Shown here: positions 29,451-42,925 of the stretch, one piece after another | How positions within the stretch are numbered: position 1 is the first letter of the stretch | How the letters are laid out: the number at the start of each line of letters is the position of its first letter | Assembly: GCA_003194525.1 (NCBI GenBank) | Contig: NBIV01000010.1 | Location: forward strand, 248,001 to 312,000 | Origin: Gracilariopsis chorda | Taxonomy: Eukaryota > Rhodophyta > Florideophyceae > Gracilariales > Gracilariaceae | Direction of reading: 5' to 3' | DNA length: 64,000 nucleotides | Position numbers and translations under genes: made by a program | Notes under the pieces: generated by a model | The model's database searches: none | Told to the model about the DNA's origin: nothing | What the model saw: the letters and a program-made list of their open reading frames with translations, nothing else

Positions 29451-32400
29451 GTATTGGTGGAGAAATTACTTAACTTTCCGTTACATTCTTCAATACTGCG
29501 CATGTGGTCGCTTATTGAAAGGTGTAATACAAAAGAACATTTTTTTGTTCTTGCTAAAAATTAAAAGTGCAAAATTAAGTATAAAATGCCTTTTTTAAGA
29601 CACTACGTACAATATGTAACTTAGCTATACTCTATCTAGTGCTTTGAAGCCAAGCTTCTTTGGAATATTCGTCAGTTGGATCTGCCCACTCAATAGACTC
29701 AGTGGTTGTGCCAGATACTGTAGATTTTGAGGCGGGGGTTAAGTGAGAAGAATCTTTTTCGGAAAACTCAACATCTCACGAGCACGGTATCCGGAACCTA
29801 CCCGTCATACATCGTGAGAAGGCTGCTGCCGACACAACTCTAGACCTTACACGTAGCGGTGAGCCAGATTGGGACCAGCTAACTGAGCGACATCTCATAC
29901 ACATCGCATGCGTGGCACACAAAATCGAAAGGCGACGCAATAATAAAACTAAAAAGCAGCGTTTCATAAATTGCAAAACTTGTAATATTTTACTGGTCAG
30001 CCAATGCTACTTTGAAGTACATGTAAGACCGGTCAAGCAAAAAAAGGACTAAAGCCTTGCCGACTACACTGAAAGTGACACCATGCGTAACCTGTGTGAC
30101 ATCAACTTCACAGAAGCACACTGCTCGCGAGAAAGTTACAGAAGCCGCCGTCACCCAACCCAGAAAAACCACCTTAGCAGTAAAATAGTTTCATTTATAG
30201 TAAATATTCATTTGGAAAGTTCAAAGCACTCATAGACTAAAACCAAATAAGAAAAAAAAGCCAAGAACACAAATATAAACTAAAAGAAAAAGAATAAAAA
30301 GCAAAAAAATGGCAAAGAGAAGAACAAATAAAAGAATAGAAGACACAGAAGAAATAGGAAAAAGGAAAAGGAAAAGAAAAAAATGCATTTAGATTTATCT
30401 TGATTAGATTACAATAGAAATTTTGACACCTCTAGTAACCCGTTCTTAAAGCCACGCTAAAGACAGAAACCAGGCAAAGGAAACTGCAGTCCGTACCCCA
30501 CCAGTGAATACTCATTTACCTTTCCCCTCTCTAGGCACAAATATGAATATGCCCAAAATCAATGCATCTCCTCCACCTGCATCCAGAAATACAAGAAGAC
30601 CTTTCAGCCAAGCCTTGATAATTTCGAGGAGCATCCAAAAGTCAATGCTAGACTCCAACCGGTCTTACCAGAACGATGTGGTTGATCTTACCAGTGATCA
30701 AGTCATCGAATTTATTCTTGGAGATTATCCTCCCGATGTACTCTTTAGTACACAATTGGCATCCAATGTGGCATTATTTAGGTCTCTTGCACGACTAATG
30801 TTTAGCCTTGGTGACAATCCATTAGCGCATACTTTGCAAAGGACATTGCTAAAACTTGCACAAACCATTTACTCTACACCTGAGGAAAGGTAAATAGCGG
30901 AAAGGTGTATCGTTAATGTTCAGCGATCTTCTATTTCAATGGCTTCGTCTAACTCAGCCACGAATTCTAATCAGGAGCATCACAGGAATCCTCCGATCAC
31001 TTACAGGCATGAAGATCCTAGTGCACATTTGACAATCGTTGATCCTTCAAGGCCTCAAAAATTCATCGATATCCCAAAAAGCAGCCCATAATATTTCAAT
31101 GAGGTTTAAGGATAAAGAGACAAAGCTCTCAGGAGCTTTGGGAGAATCCTGGAACGACTAGTTCATCTAGTACAAGTGAGCTTTATAAGATTACCTGGTA
31201 CCAGAGCAAAGGCACCTTCCTTTTCTTCACTACAGTCTCCTGGATAGTGCGAAGTGCTATTTTACAAGTAATGTCATTTTGACAGCAAGCTCAGTAGAAT
31301 CAGCCAACGACATGATGGAGAACCAGTTCAACTCCTTCGAGAAACAGAATAAATTCGATAATATTCTCTCTAATATTCGTTTTGAATCATTCGCTCCTGG
31401 CTCCGCGTCCGAAACTGCTACTTTGGAGAAACTATAAACAGAAATATCCAAACTTGCCCTGCAAAGTCCATCTCACTGCCGCTCGGAAGAAAACAAAATA
31501 ACGTATCTTCAAAACGCAGTAATCGGGAATTCATGAGCCACTAACCCCATCATGCGACTTGATAGGGAGCATCTCTCCTATCAAAGGTTTCATACGCAGC
31601 TCGAAAGCTCGATCCAGTGTAAGAAAGAAGAATCCAATTTTCGTAAGACGACACGCATATACGAATTGTCCCATAAGTCAAACAAATCACAGTTACTCTA
31701 CCAAACCAAGAACAGTTTCCACCAGCATGCTACGGTAGACACACAAACAATGTAAAACCACATCTCAATGCGGGCGGATGTTTCAATTGGGGTGAAAAAG
31801 GACATATCCTCAGGCATTGTCGCCATCCCAAAGATGTTACAACTATTGCAGCTCGCAAAGTCCAGATGTACCAGAAGGCTAAGTACCTAATCAGAACCTT
31901 GCTCGGAAACAGGTCTTGTTCGAAATCTGTGAACAATTAGATACATTTGATACGGAAGATACTGAGACTTTCTTCAACTTAGCTGGCGAGGAGACGAACG
32001 CAATCAATGCAGATGCCTAAGATAACAAATTCGAAGCAAATGACGAAGAAGAAATATTTTTCAATGACCTTTACGCTGACTCATCGTCATTTAGACTGGA
32101 TTTTTAGAGCGGAACTCTCGCATGCGTAGAGTTTTGAATAGAATCAGAGATGTTCGAAAATGCTCAGCGCATAAACTCCAGAAACCGTTCAGACGACGCT
32201 TCAAGTGTTTTCAAGTATCCGAAAATGACATCAAAGCTGACAATTCTAATACTTTCAACGTGGGATGTCTTGACATTAGAAGCGAAAGATCTGTTATTGG
32301 TAAAGCTCAAGCTAAAGCGTATTGCAGACAACACAAAATACCACCGCAAAAAAGAAAACCTCGCATTCGCTACCGACTAGGAAACTCAAAATTTCAAAGC

Positions 32401-35337
32401 ATTGCTCAACTTCCAATACGCATTTGTGCCCCAGATGGATGAGTTCTCAAGCTATGCGTCGACATCATAGACAGTGTTGTACCTCTTTTGCTTGGTACGG
32501 ATTTCTTGGATCGTGAACATCTCTACGTCGACAACACTGAATACAAACTGGTACGTACGAACGGCTGGAGCATGGCAATAACTGGCAAACTAGTTAATCT
32601 TTATGTCGAGTGGAATATTTATACCAATTACTTCACGAATGCAGAGCTGCGTGCAATGCACCTCCACGTCTACCAACCAACCGTTGAAGAACTTTCCAAC
32701 TTACTCAAGCGTGCGAAACCTGGTGATGCGAACAAGGAAAAAAATGATTTCCTACGGTAAATAACAAAGGCATGTGAGAAGAATCAACGATTTACGCCAA
32801 ATCCCCAAAGATTTCGAGTTTCTTTCCCACAAGGAGTCGTTTTCAATCATAATCTAACCATTGATATGTTTTTCATTAACAAGAAACCAGTTTTACATGT
32901 TGTCGATTTACAGACACATTTCAGAGCTGCTCGTTTTCCCAAAGGACAATCGTTGGATGCAGTTTAGAGCGAGATTGTAGAGTACTGGTCTACAGTCTAT
33001 ACAGTCTATCCAAACTCAATTAGTTGTGACCATGGTTCAGTATTCACTTCCTCGACATGGGAAGATCTAATGACTGAATTTGTAATTGATTTCAATCTAT
33101 CCGGAGTGGAAAGGCACAACTCTATAGGAACAGGAGAACGATACCTTGACTCTCTTCGTCACATCTTTCACAAAACTCAGTTTGACGCGAACAGTAAGGA
33201 CGATGAACTGATACTTGGTACAGCAGTGAAAGCTATAAACGACACTACGAATCGGGAAGGCCTTGTTCTCTCTCTTCTCGTCTTTGCAGTGTTGCCCAGA
33301 TTTCTTGGAATATATACGAAGCTTCTGGATCAAGATGATCTTATGCAAGCTCTTCAGAGAGTGCAGTCTGAAATTGAAATCATCGCCAACGAAATTCGAC
33401 TGAAGCGAGCCCTCGAGTCACAGCTACTAGATGCAGTTCGCTAAGAATTCACCCCCGGACAGCAAGTCTAGATCTTTCTAGAGAAAGAGCAGCCCCTATG
33501 GACTAGTCCCTTAACGGTCACCGGGATATCGGGCAAACAAATTATCGTAGAAAGGAAGAAGGGCGAAGTGCAATACTGCGTTTCTCAAACGATACCATTT
33601 ATTTCTCATCAGCACAGCGATCCCCCAAAAGCCTGGAAAACGCAACATACTTAACAAACTTGAGCACTTGTTCAACTACATGCTTTCCAATTTGAAGGAA
33701 AATCAGCTCAACTCAGATAACGTCGAAGTTCATGAAGCTAACCGGTTTTATGTAGGGGGATCTAGCCACTTACATATAACCGAAGTATTGGACCATAGAG
33801 GCCCCCCAAGACACTCCGAGAAGTTTTCAGATGCCAAGAAGAAGGAAATAGAAGGACTCATTAAGAATGGAACGTGGAAAGTGGTTTCGAAATCCGATCT
33901 TCCCAATGAAGCAAATGTCATAGGATCTCGTTTCGTACTGGCAGTTAAAAACCCAGACACCAAAGAGGAGGTTCACAAAGAAAGATTAGTAGCTCAAAGA
34001 GTTTTCTGATAAAGACCAAAACTATGTTATTCACAATGCGACAACTGTGAGTTATGGTACGATCAGACTCATTATGTCAATTGATGCAATGCACAATTGG
34101 ATCAGATGGAGCCATCATGTATCCCAGGCGTACATACAAACTAACCAGAATCTTGCACGTACCTTTTACATCAAACCGCCACCAGATATATATATTTCAA
34201 CTGATTACGTGCTTCTTCTTATAATACCGCTTTACAGATTACCTGATTCCAGTGACTATTGGAACATAACGATCATGTCCTACGTCAAGGACGATTTTTA
34301 AGATGAGCCCCATCAAAGTAGATATTTCAGCTTTCTTCAAAAGATCTGAGGGGACACTCACCTGACTTCTTGGTTCGTACGTTGATGAATTGATATTACA
34401 GTAAGGAAATACTTCATGACATTGACCAAAAAAACCCTGGAGATATTTGAATCTTGGGATAAAATTCATGATAAATTCAAAATTTCAGGCATGAAAATAG
34501 TATGCGGCACAGGAAAGTACGAGATAGACCAGGACGACTATTTGCAGGAGCTTGAACCAATGAATACCCAAGATTCATTTGAAGAATTCCATTCGAAGCC
34601 GCCCAACTGACTTGGAATGTTTACTCTAATCCACATATTTCATACTTCTTTAACCAAAAAAGCACAAGTTTTGAAGGAGAATTTCAATTCGAAGATCGTC
34701 AACAGGATGAATAGGATCATTAAGCAACTGAAATCAGAAAACTCAAGACTCCGTTACCTTGAATTAAATAACACATCAATTTATTTATGGGTTTATTCAG
34801 ACGCTTCTTTCTTTAACAAGGACGATATGACTTCTCATCTGAAATATCTAGTGCTACTCGCGGACATTTACAACAAGTGCAACAATATTCATTATCAGAG
34901 TTACAAGAGTCGTCAAGTTGTGAGATCAGTACTAGGACTCGACGTACATGCGTTTACTGACGCTTTTGACTACGATTATACATTGAAACATGATCTGGAA
35001 CAAACGCTGGAGCTTTCCATTCCGCAAAGAATTCTTACCGATTCCAAAAGCCTGTTTGATGTGATAAATAAATCGTCTGCGACCGCCGAGGAAAGATTGT
35101 TAATAGATGTTACGTCCATTTGTGACGCATACGATGCCCAAGAAATATCCAATGTCGTTTGTTAAATCGGAAAACAATCTAGCTGATATTTTTACAAAGA
35201 ACATTTCTAACGAAGTGTACACAATTGCAACGAAGAATAAGTTAGATCACAAAATTGAGCAATGGATACTTCGAGACTGGAACAAGAAGTAATAGAATCT
35301 AACAATAAAGATAATTTGCGTGAAGAAAAATAGCGAT

Positions 35338-35645
35338 TGATAAGCTTGCGTGGGTAAAATATAGGGCACCCACGCAACTTTCCGTCAAATATGCAAATTA
35401 TGTAGTATTGTGTAGGTGCAGATCACGGCAAGAGTCCGTTTCAGGTTCGCAGAGGAATAGCTTCTGTGAACATTTCTTAATCTACTCTAGTATAAAAGGT
35501 GAGGACTAAACGGCTTCAACTATCTCGTGCGAGACCATTTTCACTATCTTTTCTTACCAACTTTACTCTCATTAACATCATCATCACCATTTTTTACTTG
35601 AAGACCTTCGCCAGCTCAATACGTTTCTTCAGGATCTAGGCTGCA
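35338..35645 (+). repeat. right LTR of the copia element
   Basis: Starts TGATAAGCTTGCGTGG directly after the RNase H region and aligns with the left LTR over about 250 bases with many substitutions and small gaps. The 3' end is approximate because the copies fade after the CATCATCATC stretch. Confidence 0.7.
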
Positions 35646-35746
35646 AGCTGGTTTCTGAGGCAACTAAAGGCACGTTTTGCAAATAATGATTTTTGACAAC
35701 AACATTTCACTTTAGTACGAAGTGAAAATATTCAGAAAACCATGCA

Positions 35747-35992
35747 AATCATCGGCAAGCGCCTCCATCCATCGATGAACTTGAACCATTTTCCCTGCCC
35801 TTCCGCGAACCCATGCACCTCGTTCACACATCCATACTACCGGCCCTATCCATGGCAAAAATTCTACACACGGACGGGTCTCCAACGTTCATCTACTACT
35901 ACTACTACTACTACTTCCAGATTCCCCTAAGCACGAATTCTTCCAAATTCCAGTTCCATCGTGGACTCATGACAAGACTTGAAGCTCCCCCA
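35747..35992. repeat. direct repeat copy 1
   Basis: Begins near AAGCGCCTCCATCCATCGAT and ends near GACAAGACTTGAAG. Includes the block ATGGCAAAAATTCTACACAC and a (CTA)n run of about seven units, longer than in copy 2. Confidence 0.85.
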
Positions 35993-37517
35993 AACCCCCA
36001 GCCCAATTTGGCAACAGCACGCTGCCAAGCGATAGTGCATTGGTAAATAGCGCCTCAAGTCGATTGCGTTGTTGTAGGATGAGGGCATTCAAGTTCATGT
36101 AAAGCTTGTGAGGAGCTACTCGCTCTTGGTCTAACCACAACTACTTATGTATGGGGTCATATCCAAAATTAATTTCCTCTACCTCTACAGAAAACCACGC
36201 ATCGAAATAGCGTCGGCGGAAGGATTCCGCTCCGATGTCTTGCACGAAGTTGGTTGCCAGCCATTGAAAAGCGTTTCTCTCTCCTGACGTCAGATGATAT
36301 GAGAAGCCATGCCCATCATCCAGGCCATCCAGCCCACATACTAGCTTGTGCACGATGCCTTCAAGCAGTCTCTGTTCTTAAGACGTTGATTTCGTCTCTT
36401 ACTTGCACACTCTGGGTGTCTAGTCGCATCATAAACTACCCACTGTAGGGGACGCATATCCCGCTCGTCCATCGTACCTCAGTGCGCTATAAGTAGTTGT
36501 GTTTTTCCTAAAGTCGCCTCAAGCCGTCTCCCTGTCTTACGACAGGGCAGACCCGTCCTTTTTTGTCGAAGCCGAGAGTTCTGTTCTCAATTTAGCCGAC
36601 GTAAGCAATCGTCGTCGGTGAGTTTCGCTCACCAAGTCATTCTGCTCTTCCTCCAATTCATGCACCGCAGACCAGGTCCCGGTTCTGTCCACCATTACTA
36701 CAGATGTCAGACGCCGGATGGGAAGCTCAACCGCAGGTTTGTCTTTCGTGTGCATAAAACCCAGAGAACTAATGATGAAGTTGATGGTTTTCGCCACTGT
36801 GGCCGCTTCGCGCTTATTTCGATTTCCACTCAAAAGCCGAGCTTCAGTCCACGCGGAGACTGTCGGGTAATTGTTCAAAGTTTTTCTCAACCATCTCTCT
36901 CCTTCTACAGAGTCCACGAGAACCGCCTGATCCAGGAGAGGCCGGCGCGCCAGACCCCTAAAGAATCGTTTACTAGACTTTTTGGAAGTCGACGTAGAAG
37001 GTTTCGCGTTCAAAAAGTCCTCTTTGGAGTCCGAAGTTCCACTTACTTCAAATTCGTCGTTCATTTCAACCTCTCTGCACCTGGCTAGATTCATAGGTTC
37101 TAACAAATCCTTTACTTTGCTAGGCTTTTTGGATTTCAAGCTTTGAAGATCTTTTCGAAGAGAAGCATGCTCTTTGCGTAGTTCATCACGGTTCTTTTTA
37201 CGGTCGCGGTGCATCTTCGCTAGAGCCTGCACGACTGACGCCAAGTCAGTTTCTTCACGACGGCGTGACGTACTGGACGATTCCGCATCGCTTTCATCAT
37301 CGCTACTGCTCTCCGAAGAGGATTCCTCTTAAGTTCCCTCCGCAGTCTTTTCTTTTTCAGGGGTCGTATCCTTACCTACTAAAGGATAGGTCCCGTCCTT
37401 GACTTGTAGCGGGATAGCTTCAACGTCGTCCCCTCCGAGGATTCCGTCAACCTCCTTCCGTAAAGCATTAAGCAGCGCGGCTTTGCTCTGCGTGTGCTCC
37501 CCAAGAAACCGCGCGAA

Positions 37518-37754
37518 GCATCATCAAGCGCCTCTATCCATCAATGAACCTCAACCATTTTCCCTGCCCCTCCCCGAACCCATGCACCTCCCTCACACAT
37601 CCATACTCCCGGCCCTATCTATGGCAAAAATTCTACACACGGACGGGCCTCGACCGTTGATCTACTACTACTACCACTTTCAGATTCTTCTAAGCGCGAC
37701 TTCTTCCAAATTCCAGTTCCATCGTGGACTCATGACGAGACTTGAAGATCCTCC
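37518..37754. repeat. direct repeat copy 2
   Basis: Same unit as at 35.75 kb: CAAGCGCCTCTATCCATCAA at the left, ATGGCAAAAATTCTACACAC in the middle, and CATCGTGGACTCATGACGAG near the right. The (CTA)n run is shorter here. Confidence 0.85.
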
Positions 37755-38706
37755 TGCCCTTTCAAAAACTTAACGCAGAGTTAAGGAGTAAGGAATCTGG
37801 AACCTGGGGAGGAGGGTGGGACGTCGGCAGTAGTCAAAGCGTCAAAAGATACTTCACTCAGAAATAGCATTACCTACGTTTTCAATCGGTAATAAAAACA
37901 TTACTACAACTATTCTGTACTCAGGGTAGTACAACAACTGCATTGAAATTGCCCATCACTCAAAACCAGCAAACTTGTCTATCTCTGTGCCAACCCAACT
38001 GCGTACAAAAAGTTTAACTGCTTCATCCAAGTCTCACTTCAGAACTGATATGCTCAACGTCTTTTTGTCCTTGAACTTCCTGAAGTACTACATCACTGCT
38101 TTTATTGCATAAGTTTCCATGCTCCTCATCAGACTTGATCAATAGTATACTTCTTCAAAAAACTTCTTGGTGCCCCACATACGCTAGCATTGCTCTTTAC
38201 TCGCTATCATCTACCATTACGAGCAGTTTTTTAACGATCGTTTTTGTCACTCTCATCCGGCACGTGTTGCTCGTGAATTACCGGACTTTACTAGTGCCTC
38301 TTTCTTTCTTGCTCTTTAATTACTCTAACACAGACCCCTATACATTAAATTCAGACTCCTGGCATAGCCATTGAGGACCTCCCTCCTCTCCCGCTTGCTG
38401 CGATTCTCAAACTCAGTGAAAACGACCTTCAAACTTTAATCAGCAATGCCCTGCAATTGGCGAGTGCAAATAGTGGCCCAACTGTGACCTGTACCGAAAA
38501 CACTGTACCTTTCAAATAATTGAAGGTGCGCTTCAGCAAAGCTCTGGGGTCATGAGTGGCCAGTAATATCTTGCGGCCTTGATTGCTTTCTCTTTAGAAG
38601 GGCTAAACTCTTTCGAGACGTACAATCTATCCAAACTTCGGCAATTGGCTTCGGGAAGGAATATGACAAACGTAAACTCCAGAAATATGATTACACTTGA
38701 TGAAGT

Positions 38707-38777
38707 AATGCCCGTGAGTGGTAGAGCACCAAAAATCCTTCGCGATTTTTCCTCGTTAGAGCTAAACCCAGCTGGTG
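38707..38777 (+). repeat. short dispersed repeat, copy 1 (coding-like)
   Basis: Reads MPVSGRAPKILRDFSSLEL-NPAG in one frame. The copy at 40.06 kb reads MPVSGRTQKEVRHFCSLEV-NPVG in the equivalent frame. About 70 percent of bases match, with reading frame kept. Confidence 0.6.
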
Positions 38778-40057
38778 TGGTGAAACCAATTTTGTTTTCA
38801 GTACCATCTGGGTAGGCCATTTGGATAAGCTATAGTAGGAATGTGGCGAGGGCATAACCCGAAGTGTCGAATTTGGGTAACCAAATGGGGGTGGCAGCAC
38901 CAAACCACTAGCAGTGCAAGAGAGCTAGCGGAGCTAAGGAGAACCAATTCTACGGGTTGGTCATGCGGTGCAAATGAGCTAGTAGAGCCTGAATAGTCTT
39001 AGCTAAACTAGAGGATTTAATGTAGAAGCCACATGATATCACGCTAAGCCAAGAGGTTCTTATCGTTACCATTCTTCGAGAAAGTGCGCTGCACCCACTT
39101 TGGGTGTGAGTGAGGCTCAACCTCAGGGGCACTATGTAAAAAGCATGCCCTTTCAGAGTGTTGTTTTGGAACTTTGTACTGTTCCCGGTTGCATCGATGA
39201 CTCATATATGTTCAAACATAACTTTCCCTTAAAAGGGTGGTACCGTGTATAAGTAGTGGCTATCCCCGCAAACAGGTTATAAACGTGGGACACGGAGTAG
39301 TGGTGGCACTTGTCGGTGAGGATGGATAGACAAAAGATGGTATTTATTCCCTTATGTAGTTATTACAATAGGAGAGCTACACTACTTAGCGTGACGCCCT
39401 CGCGACTGCGGCACCAGTAAATCTTCTCCAACAAGCGTTCTTTACTCAAGGTTCTTAGCTCTGAGCTTTCACGCGCTCGACGGTACTCGACATCATCACG
39501 TAGCGAAACCCAGTCGCCCAAGGATTGCTCATCCCTTACGAGTCCGAGTAAAACATCTGTAGCATTATTTCCGTTTACTGTGGTTCCGCCTATATGTACG
39601 GTTTATTACCTGGCAGTGCCGATCTCCCCCGAGCCAATTGTCTGAATAGTTGTCGTTCCATTACGTCCCCTCTATTTTCCTTACTTCGTTTTCCCTTTTT
39701 CTACACTATAGGTACGTCTTGGTATCCATGGCTTGTACTGACGACCAGTCATACTTGCCACCCCTTGGACGCACACCTCACCGAAACATACACACACGTA
39801 TCCCTCCCTTACGTTGGCCATCTGATCTCTTCAACTTTCTGTGCAAGTCGCGCGGGTCTGGCGTCTGTCTTACACCCAATTCTGTCTTGCCATCCGTGCG
39901 CAGGGCTGTTCTACTAGGTTCATCTTGTGAGAGGTGGCCCCACGCCACGGTAGTGAAGTGTCACTACCTGTATAAAGCAATACAATAAATTAGTACTGTA
40001 ATAAGCTAGCCACATTAACCTAGGTAGCATAGTAACCAATTGGTACTTATGTTGCAA

Positions 40058-40122
40058 TGCCCGTGAGTGGGAGAACACAGAAAGAAGTTCGGCATTTTTG
40101 CTCGTTAGAGGTGAACCCAGTT
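40058..40122 (+). repeat. short dispersed repeat, copy 2 (coding-like)
   Basis: Second copy of the unit at 38.71 kb; similarity covers ATGCCCGTGAGTGG through TCGTTAGAG and AACCCAG. The flanks differ. Confidence 0.6.
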
Positions 40123-42182
40123 GGATAGAGCCTGTCCAGAAGAGGCACGATTATGTCCAGCTGTGAGGTCGAGGCTACCTGTTGCGAATTGTGCACGGAG
40201 GGTGAGGCAAGAATCGGGTATCCACGGAAGCCGTATGTATCAGTGAGTGTACTGGGGAGCGTTTTTGGTTCCATGTAAGTGGCTCGTGTGGACACGGGCC
40301 GCCGATGGTGGGAAAGCAACCCTATAAGGGGAAGAGGAAGAGAGGAGAAGTACCGAACGAGCGAGAGGAGGGTGAGTCAGGAGGGTGACTAGAACAAAGG
40401 GCACTGCCGGTACATACACGTTCTGCAAAGGCGAACACCAAGGTAATTGGGAGAATAGTCCCAATACTGGGTTATATTAGCCTGTTAAGGGGGGTAAACG
40501 TTCCGACGATTACGGTCCTTCTCTCCAAGTAGTAGTACAGAGCATGCAAAAGCAGCCAGGTCTACAGCTAATTCCCCAGGTTGTGGTCCTTTTTTGGTGA
40601 AAGTTTACTGGTGCAGCGGCAATTTGCCGTCGCACTACGTACTAACCATTCCAGGAAGGGGGGTAAAATATTAAGAAAAATTAACTAAAATTACCACACA
40701 TTGGTCGTTCATGCCAACTTCTGTGGCCGACCACCAATTCAATCTTCCGCGTTCCACATGTCCAACTTTTATTAGGCCATAGTTCATGCAATTACTACAC
40801 TACCGAAACACTAGGGAAATGAACCAACTACCAAACATATCTCCCTGAGGGCGCTGCACCTCAACATTAGTGATCCTAAAAACCTCATGCTGAAAGGGAT
40901 GCAATGGAAACTATACGATGTGGGAAGCGCCTCCGCAGCACACAGCATCTCTCAAATTCTAGCTGAGAATCTTTTGCCTGCACCCTTGACGCGAAACATA
41001 CAGCGTTCAAGCCCACTCAAAGCTCTCCTATCACTCGAAATATTCTTCCTCAACCTGACCAAGGCCAAAACAGGCGTGCAAAAAGCAACGCATCACGATC
41101 GGAGGTAAGCCAATATTCCACTAAAAAGGACACTGTTAAAAAGAACCGGTGTACTTCGTCACATACCCGCAAAAGCGCATTTCCCTCCCAACAATTACCG
41201 TCAGCAAGCTCTTAGCAAGCTCTTGGGGGGAAAATTCTTCAACGCCTGGTTCAAAAAGGCGTAATTTTGAAACAGCCTGTAGAGGGAATCGAGTGGAAAC
41301 GCGTTTTGAACCGAAAAATAATGTAATTCAAAGCGGAAACGTCACCTTTAGCAATAATTCTGCGCTTTGCTCTTCTCAAATACGACTCCATGCAAGCAGC
41401 CCTTGAATCCTCCGATTGGATGGAGGTAGCATTCAGGCGCTTGTAGGCACGAATTTCGTAGAATGCTCCATTCGGCTAGGGAACGCACCCAGGGGCCAAG
41501 CATGGAGGGTCGCAATACCCTTCTTGGAAGTGTACCTATCAAAACAAATCTTTCTTCCACAACTGGAGAGCCTGCTGAAACGCTAGTTTGCATTAGGTTT
41601 GAAGACAATCAAAGCTTTCTAAACCATAAGAACTCAGACGAACCACCGCAGCAATAAGAACACAAAAAACCGACGGAGCCAGCAATTGCAAGGAAATCAA
41701 TCAACACAAGCCAAGCAAAACCAGCAACCTCATCTCAATCAACAAAGGGGCTCGTAACAAACAGAACAAGAAGTTTCCCACTCTTTACCCTCCCTCATGT
41801 CGGCAAAAGCTCAATAATGAACAGCCTCTTGATAACTCTGCACCACCTGTACCATGGTTCCAGTTCACAGAGAGCAAAAGCAACAAACTTCACATCACAA
41901 TCAAGGCAATCCTTTCAATATTGAGCTTACGCCACGACATTTCAGCAATTTCTTTTGCAGAAGTCTCCAACTGTCATCACACTGAAATGCAGATTGCAGA
42001 ATTCTATTCCACACATGCAAGGAAAGAATCGGAAAAGTGAATTTTTAGTGAAGGCCTGTGAGCGCAGCTGTGAGCAAACACTAGTGCAACGTATGCAAGT
42101 CTTCGCGACAGCATTCCAGACACAAATAATAGTATGCGACAGCGTGGCTACTGAGTAAACTACTGACAAAGCCAAAGCAAAG

Positions 42183-42925
42183 ATGGCAGAGGTGTTGATG
42201 GAGGCCACGCCTACAAAAGGCAAGGCGGGGCGTCATTCGCGGTGTACGGCAGCCCAGGATCTGATCATTGCGAGGGAAGTGGCAGCTGCAAAGGCACATA
42301 CGCCTAATTATGGCAAAACCAGAAAAAGGTTTGAAAGCGTTGCCGCAAAGATTAACGCAAATCCAGCCTTTGAAAACGATCCTGTTACATGGGAATTAGC
42401 ACAGGATAGGTAAAATCGGATGCAGGAGCACTACGGCATGCAAGACGATGCCAATGTGCGCTTGTCAGGTGTAGGTGGTGGAGAGATGGGCGAGCTGGCT
42501 GATCTCCTTATGACGATGCGTGAAGTTCAGGAAGACTGGGAGGCGCAAAGGAAGGCTACGAAGACGGATGAGCGAAAAAAAGAAGAAGAGAAGGAGAGGA
42601 TGGGTCAAGCATTGATTGATGCTGCGACAAAACTAGGGAAGGTTGAGAACAACTCAGAGGGGGGCAGTGCCAAAGATACGGATGATGAGGGCTTTACTCC
42701 TTCTACCGCTAGGAAGAACCGAAAGAGGCGTTGTCGAATAACCTGCATGGCGACGAGATGGATCGTTTTGGATTGCACATGAACGAGGCCGACCTGGCAA
42801 ACATAGCTCTCGAAAGAGAATGGCTTGCCTTCAGGCAAGAGCGACGTGTTGCAGACTGCATCGAACGCGAAAAGAAGCATGACGAAAGACGCTTGGAAAT
42901 GGAAGCAGAACGCCAGGAACGCTGA
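42183..42925 (+). pseudogene. Harbinger Myb/SANT-like DNA-binding protein, interrupted
   Basis: Begins MAEVLMEATPTKGKAG, then a SANT-type three-helix region: DLIIAREVAAAKAH, RFESVAAKINANPAF and WELAQDR-x-NRMQEHYG. An acidic/basic coiled coil follows (VQEDWEAQRKATKTDERKK and onward), then a C-terminal helical stretch with FRQERRVADCIEREKK. An in-frame TAA at 42411-42413 sits within the third SANT helix, where related proteins have a residue of the DRY/DRW-type core. The frame changes near 42.72 kb before the last block. In Harbinger elements this protein brings the transposase to the element ends and into the nucleus. Confidence 0.72.

Larger units (their letters stand above)
29124..35645 (+). 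mobile_element. Ty1/copia-family LTR retrotransposon, broken
   Basis: A fossil element of about 6.5 kb between two similar long terminal repeats in direct orientation. Both begin TGATAAGCTTGCGTGG. Parts in order: left LTR; a 5' region with A-rich low-complexity sequence near 30.24-30.40 kb; a gag-like region from about 30.5 kb with a zinc-knuckle-like segment near 31.8 kb; a protease-like segment near 32.45-32.56 kb; integrase core near 32.9-33.4 kb; reverse transcriptase from about 33.7 kb; RNase H near 34.9-35.3 kb; right LTR. The gag-PR-IN-RT-RNase H order defines copia. It is broken many times, on the order of ten or more. The two LTRs differ at many positions, so it is old relative to LTR divergence. 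Confidence 0.85.
35747..37754. mobile_element. unassigned element between 240-bp direct repeats, broken
   Basis: Two direct repeats (35747-35992 and 37518-37754), about 85-90 percent alike by eye, enclose about 1.5 kb. The interior holds a minus-strand frame of 235 residues (36537-37244). Its N-terminal half has a heptad-like coiled coil (MASVVQALAKMHRDRKK and following), a poly-acidic/serine region lies further upstream, and its C-terminal half is globular. No protease, reverse transcriptase, integrase or transposase is recognised. The repeat-flanked layout resembles a short LTR-type non-autonomous element carrying a gag-like frame, but the family is unsure and an ordinary duplicated unit remains possible. 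It looks broken at least once. Confidence 0.5.
37755..42150. other. gene-poor repeat debris
   Basis: About 4.4 kb with no recognisable gene. It contains two copies of a short repeat (about 38707-38777 and 40058-40122) and short frames such as 38579-38815 and 40887-41108 without known domains. The part from about 41.5 to 41.95 kb is rich in A/C and in codons for Gln, Asn and Ser and may be worn coding DNA of the element that resumes beyond the Harbinger insertion. Confidence 0.5.
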
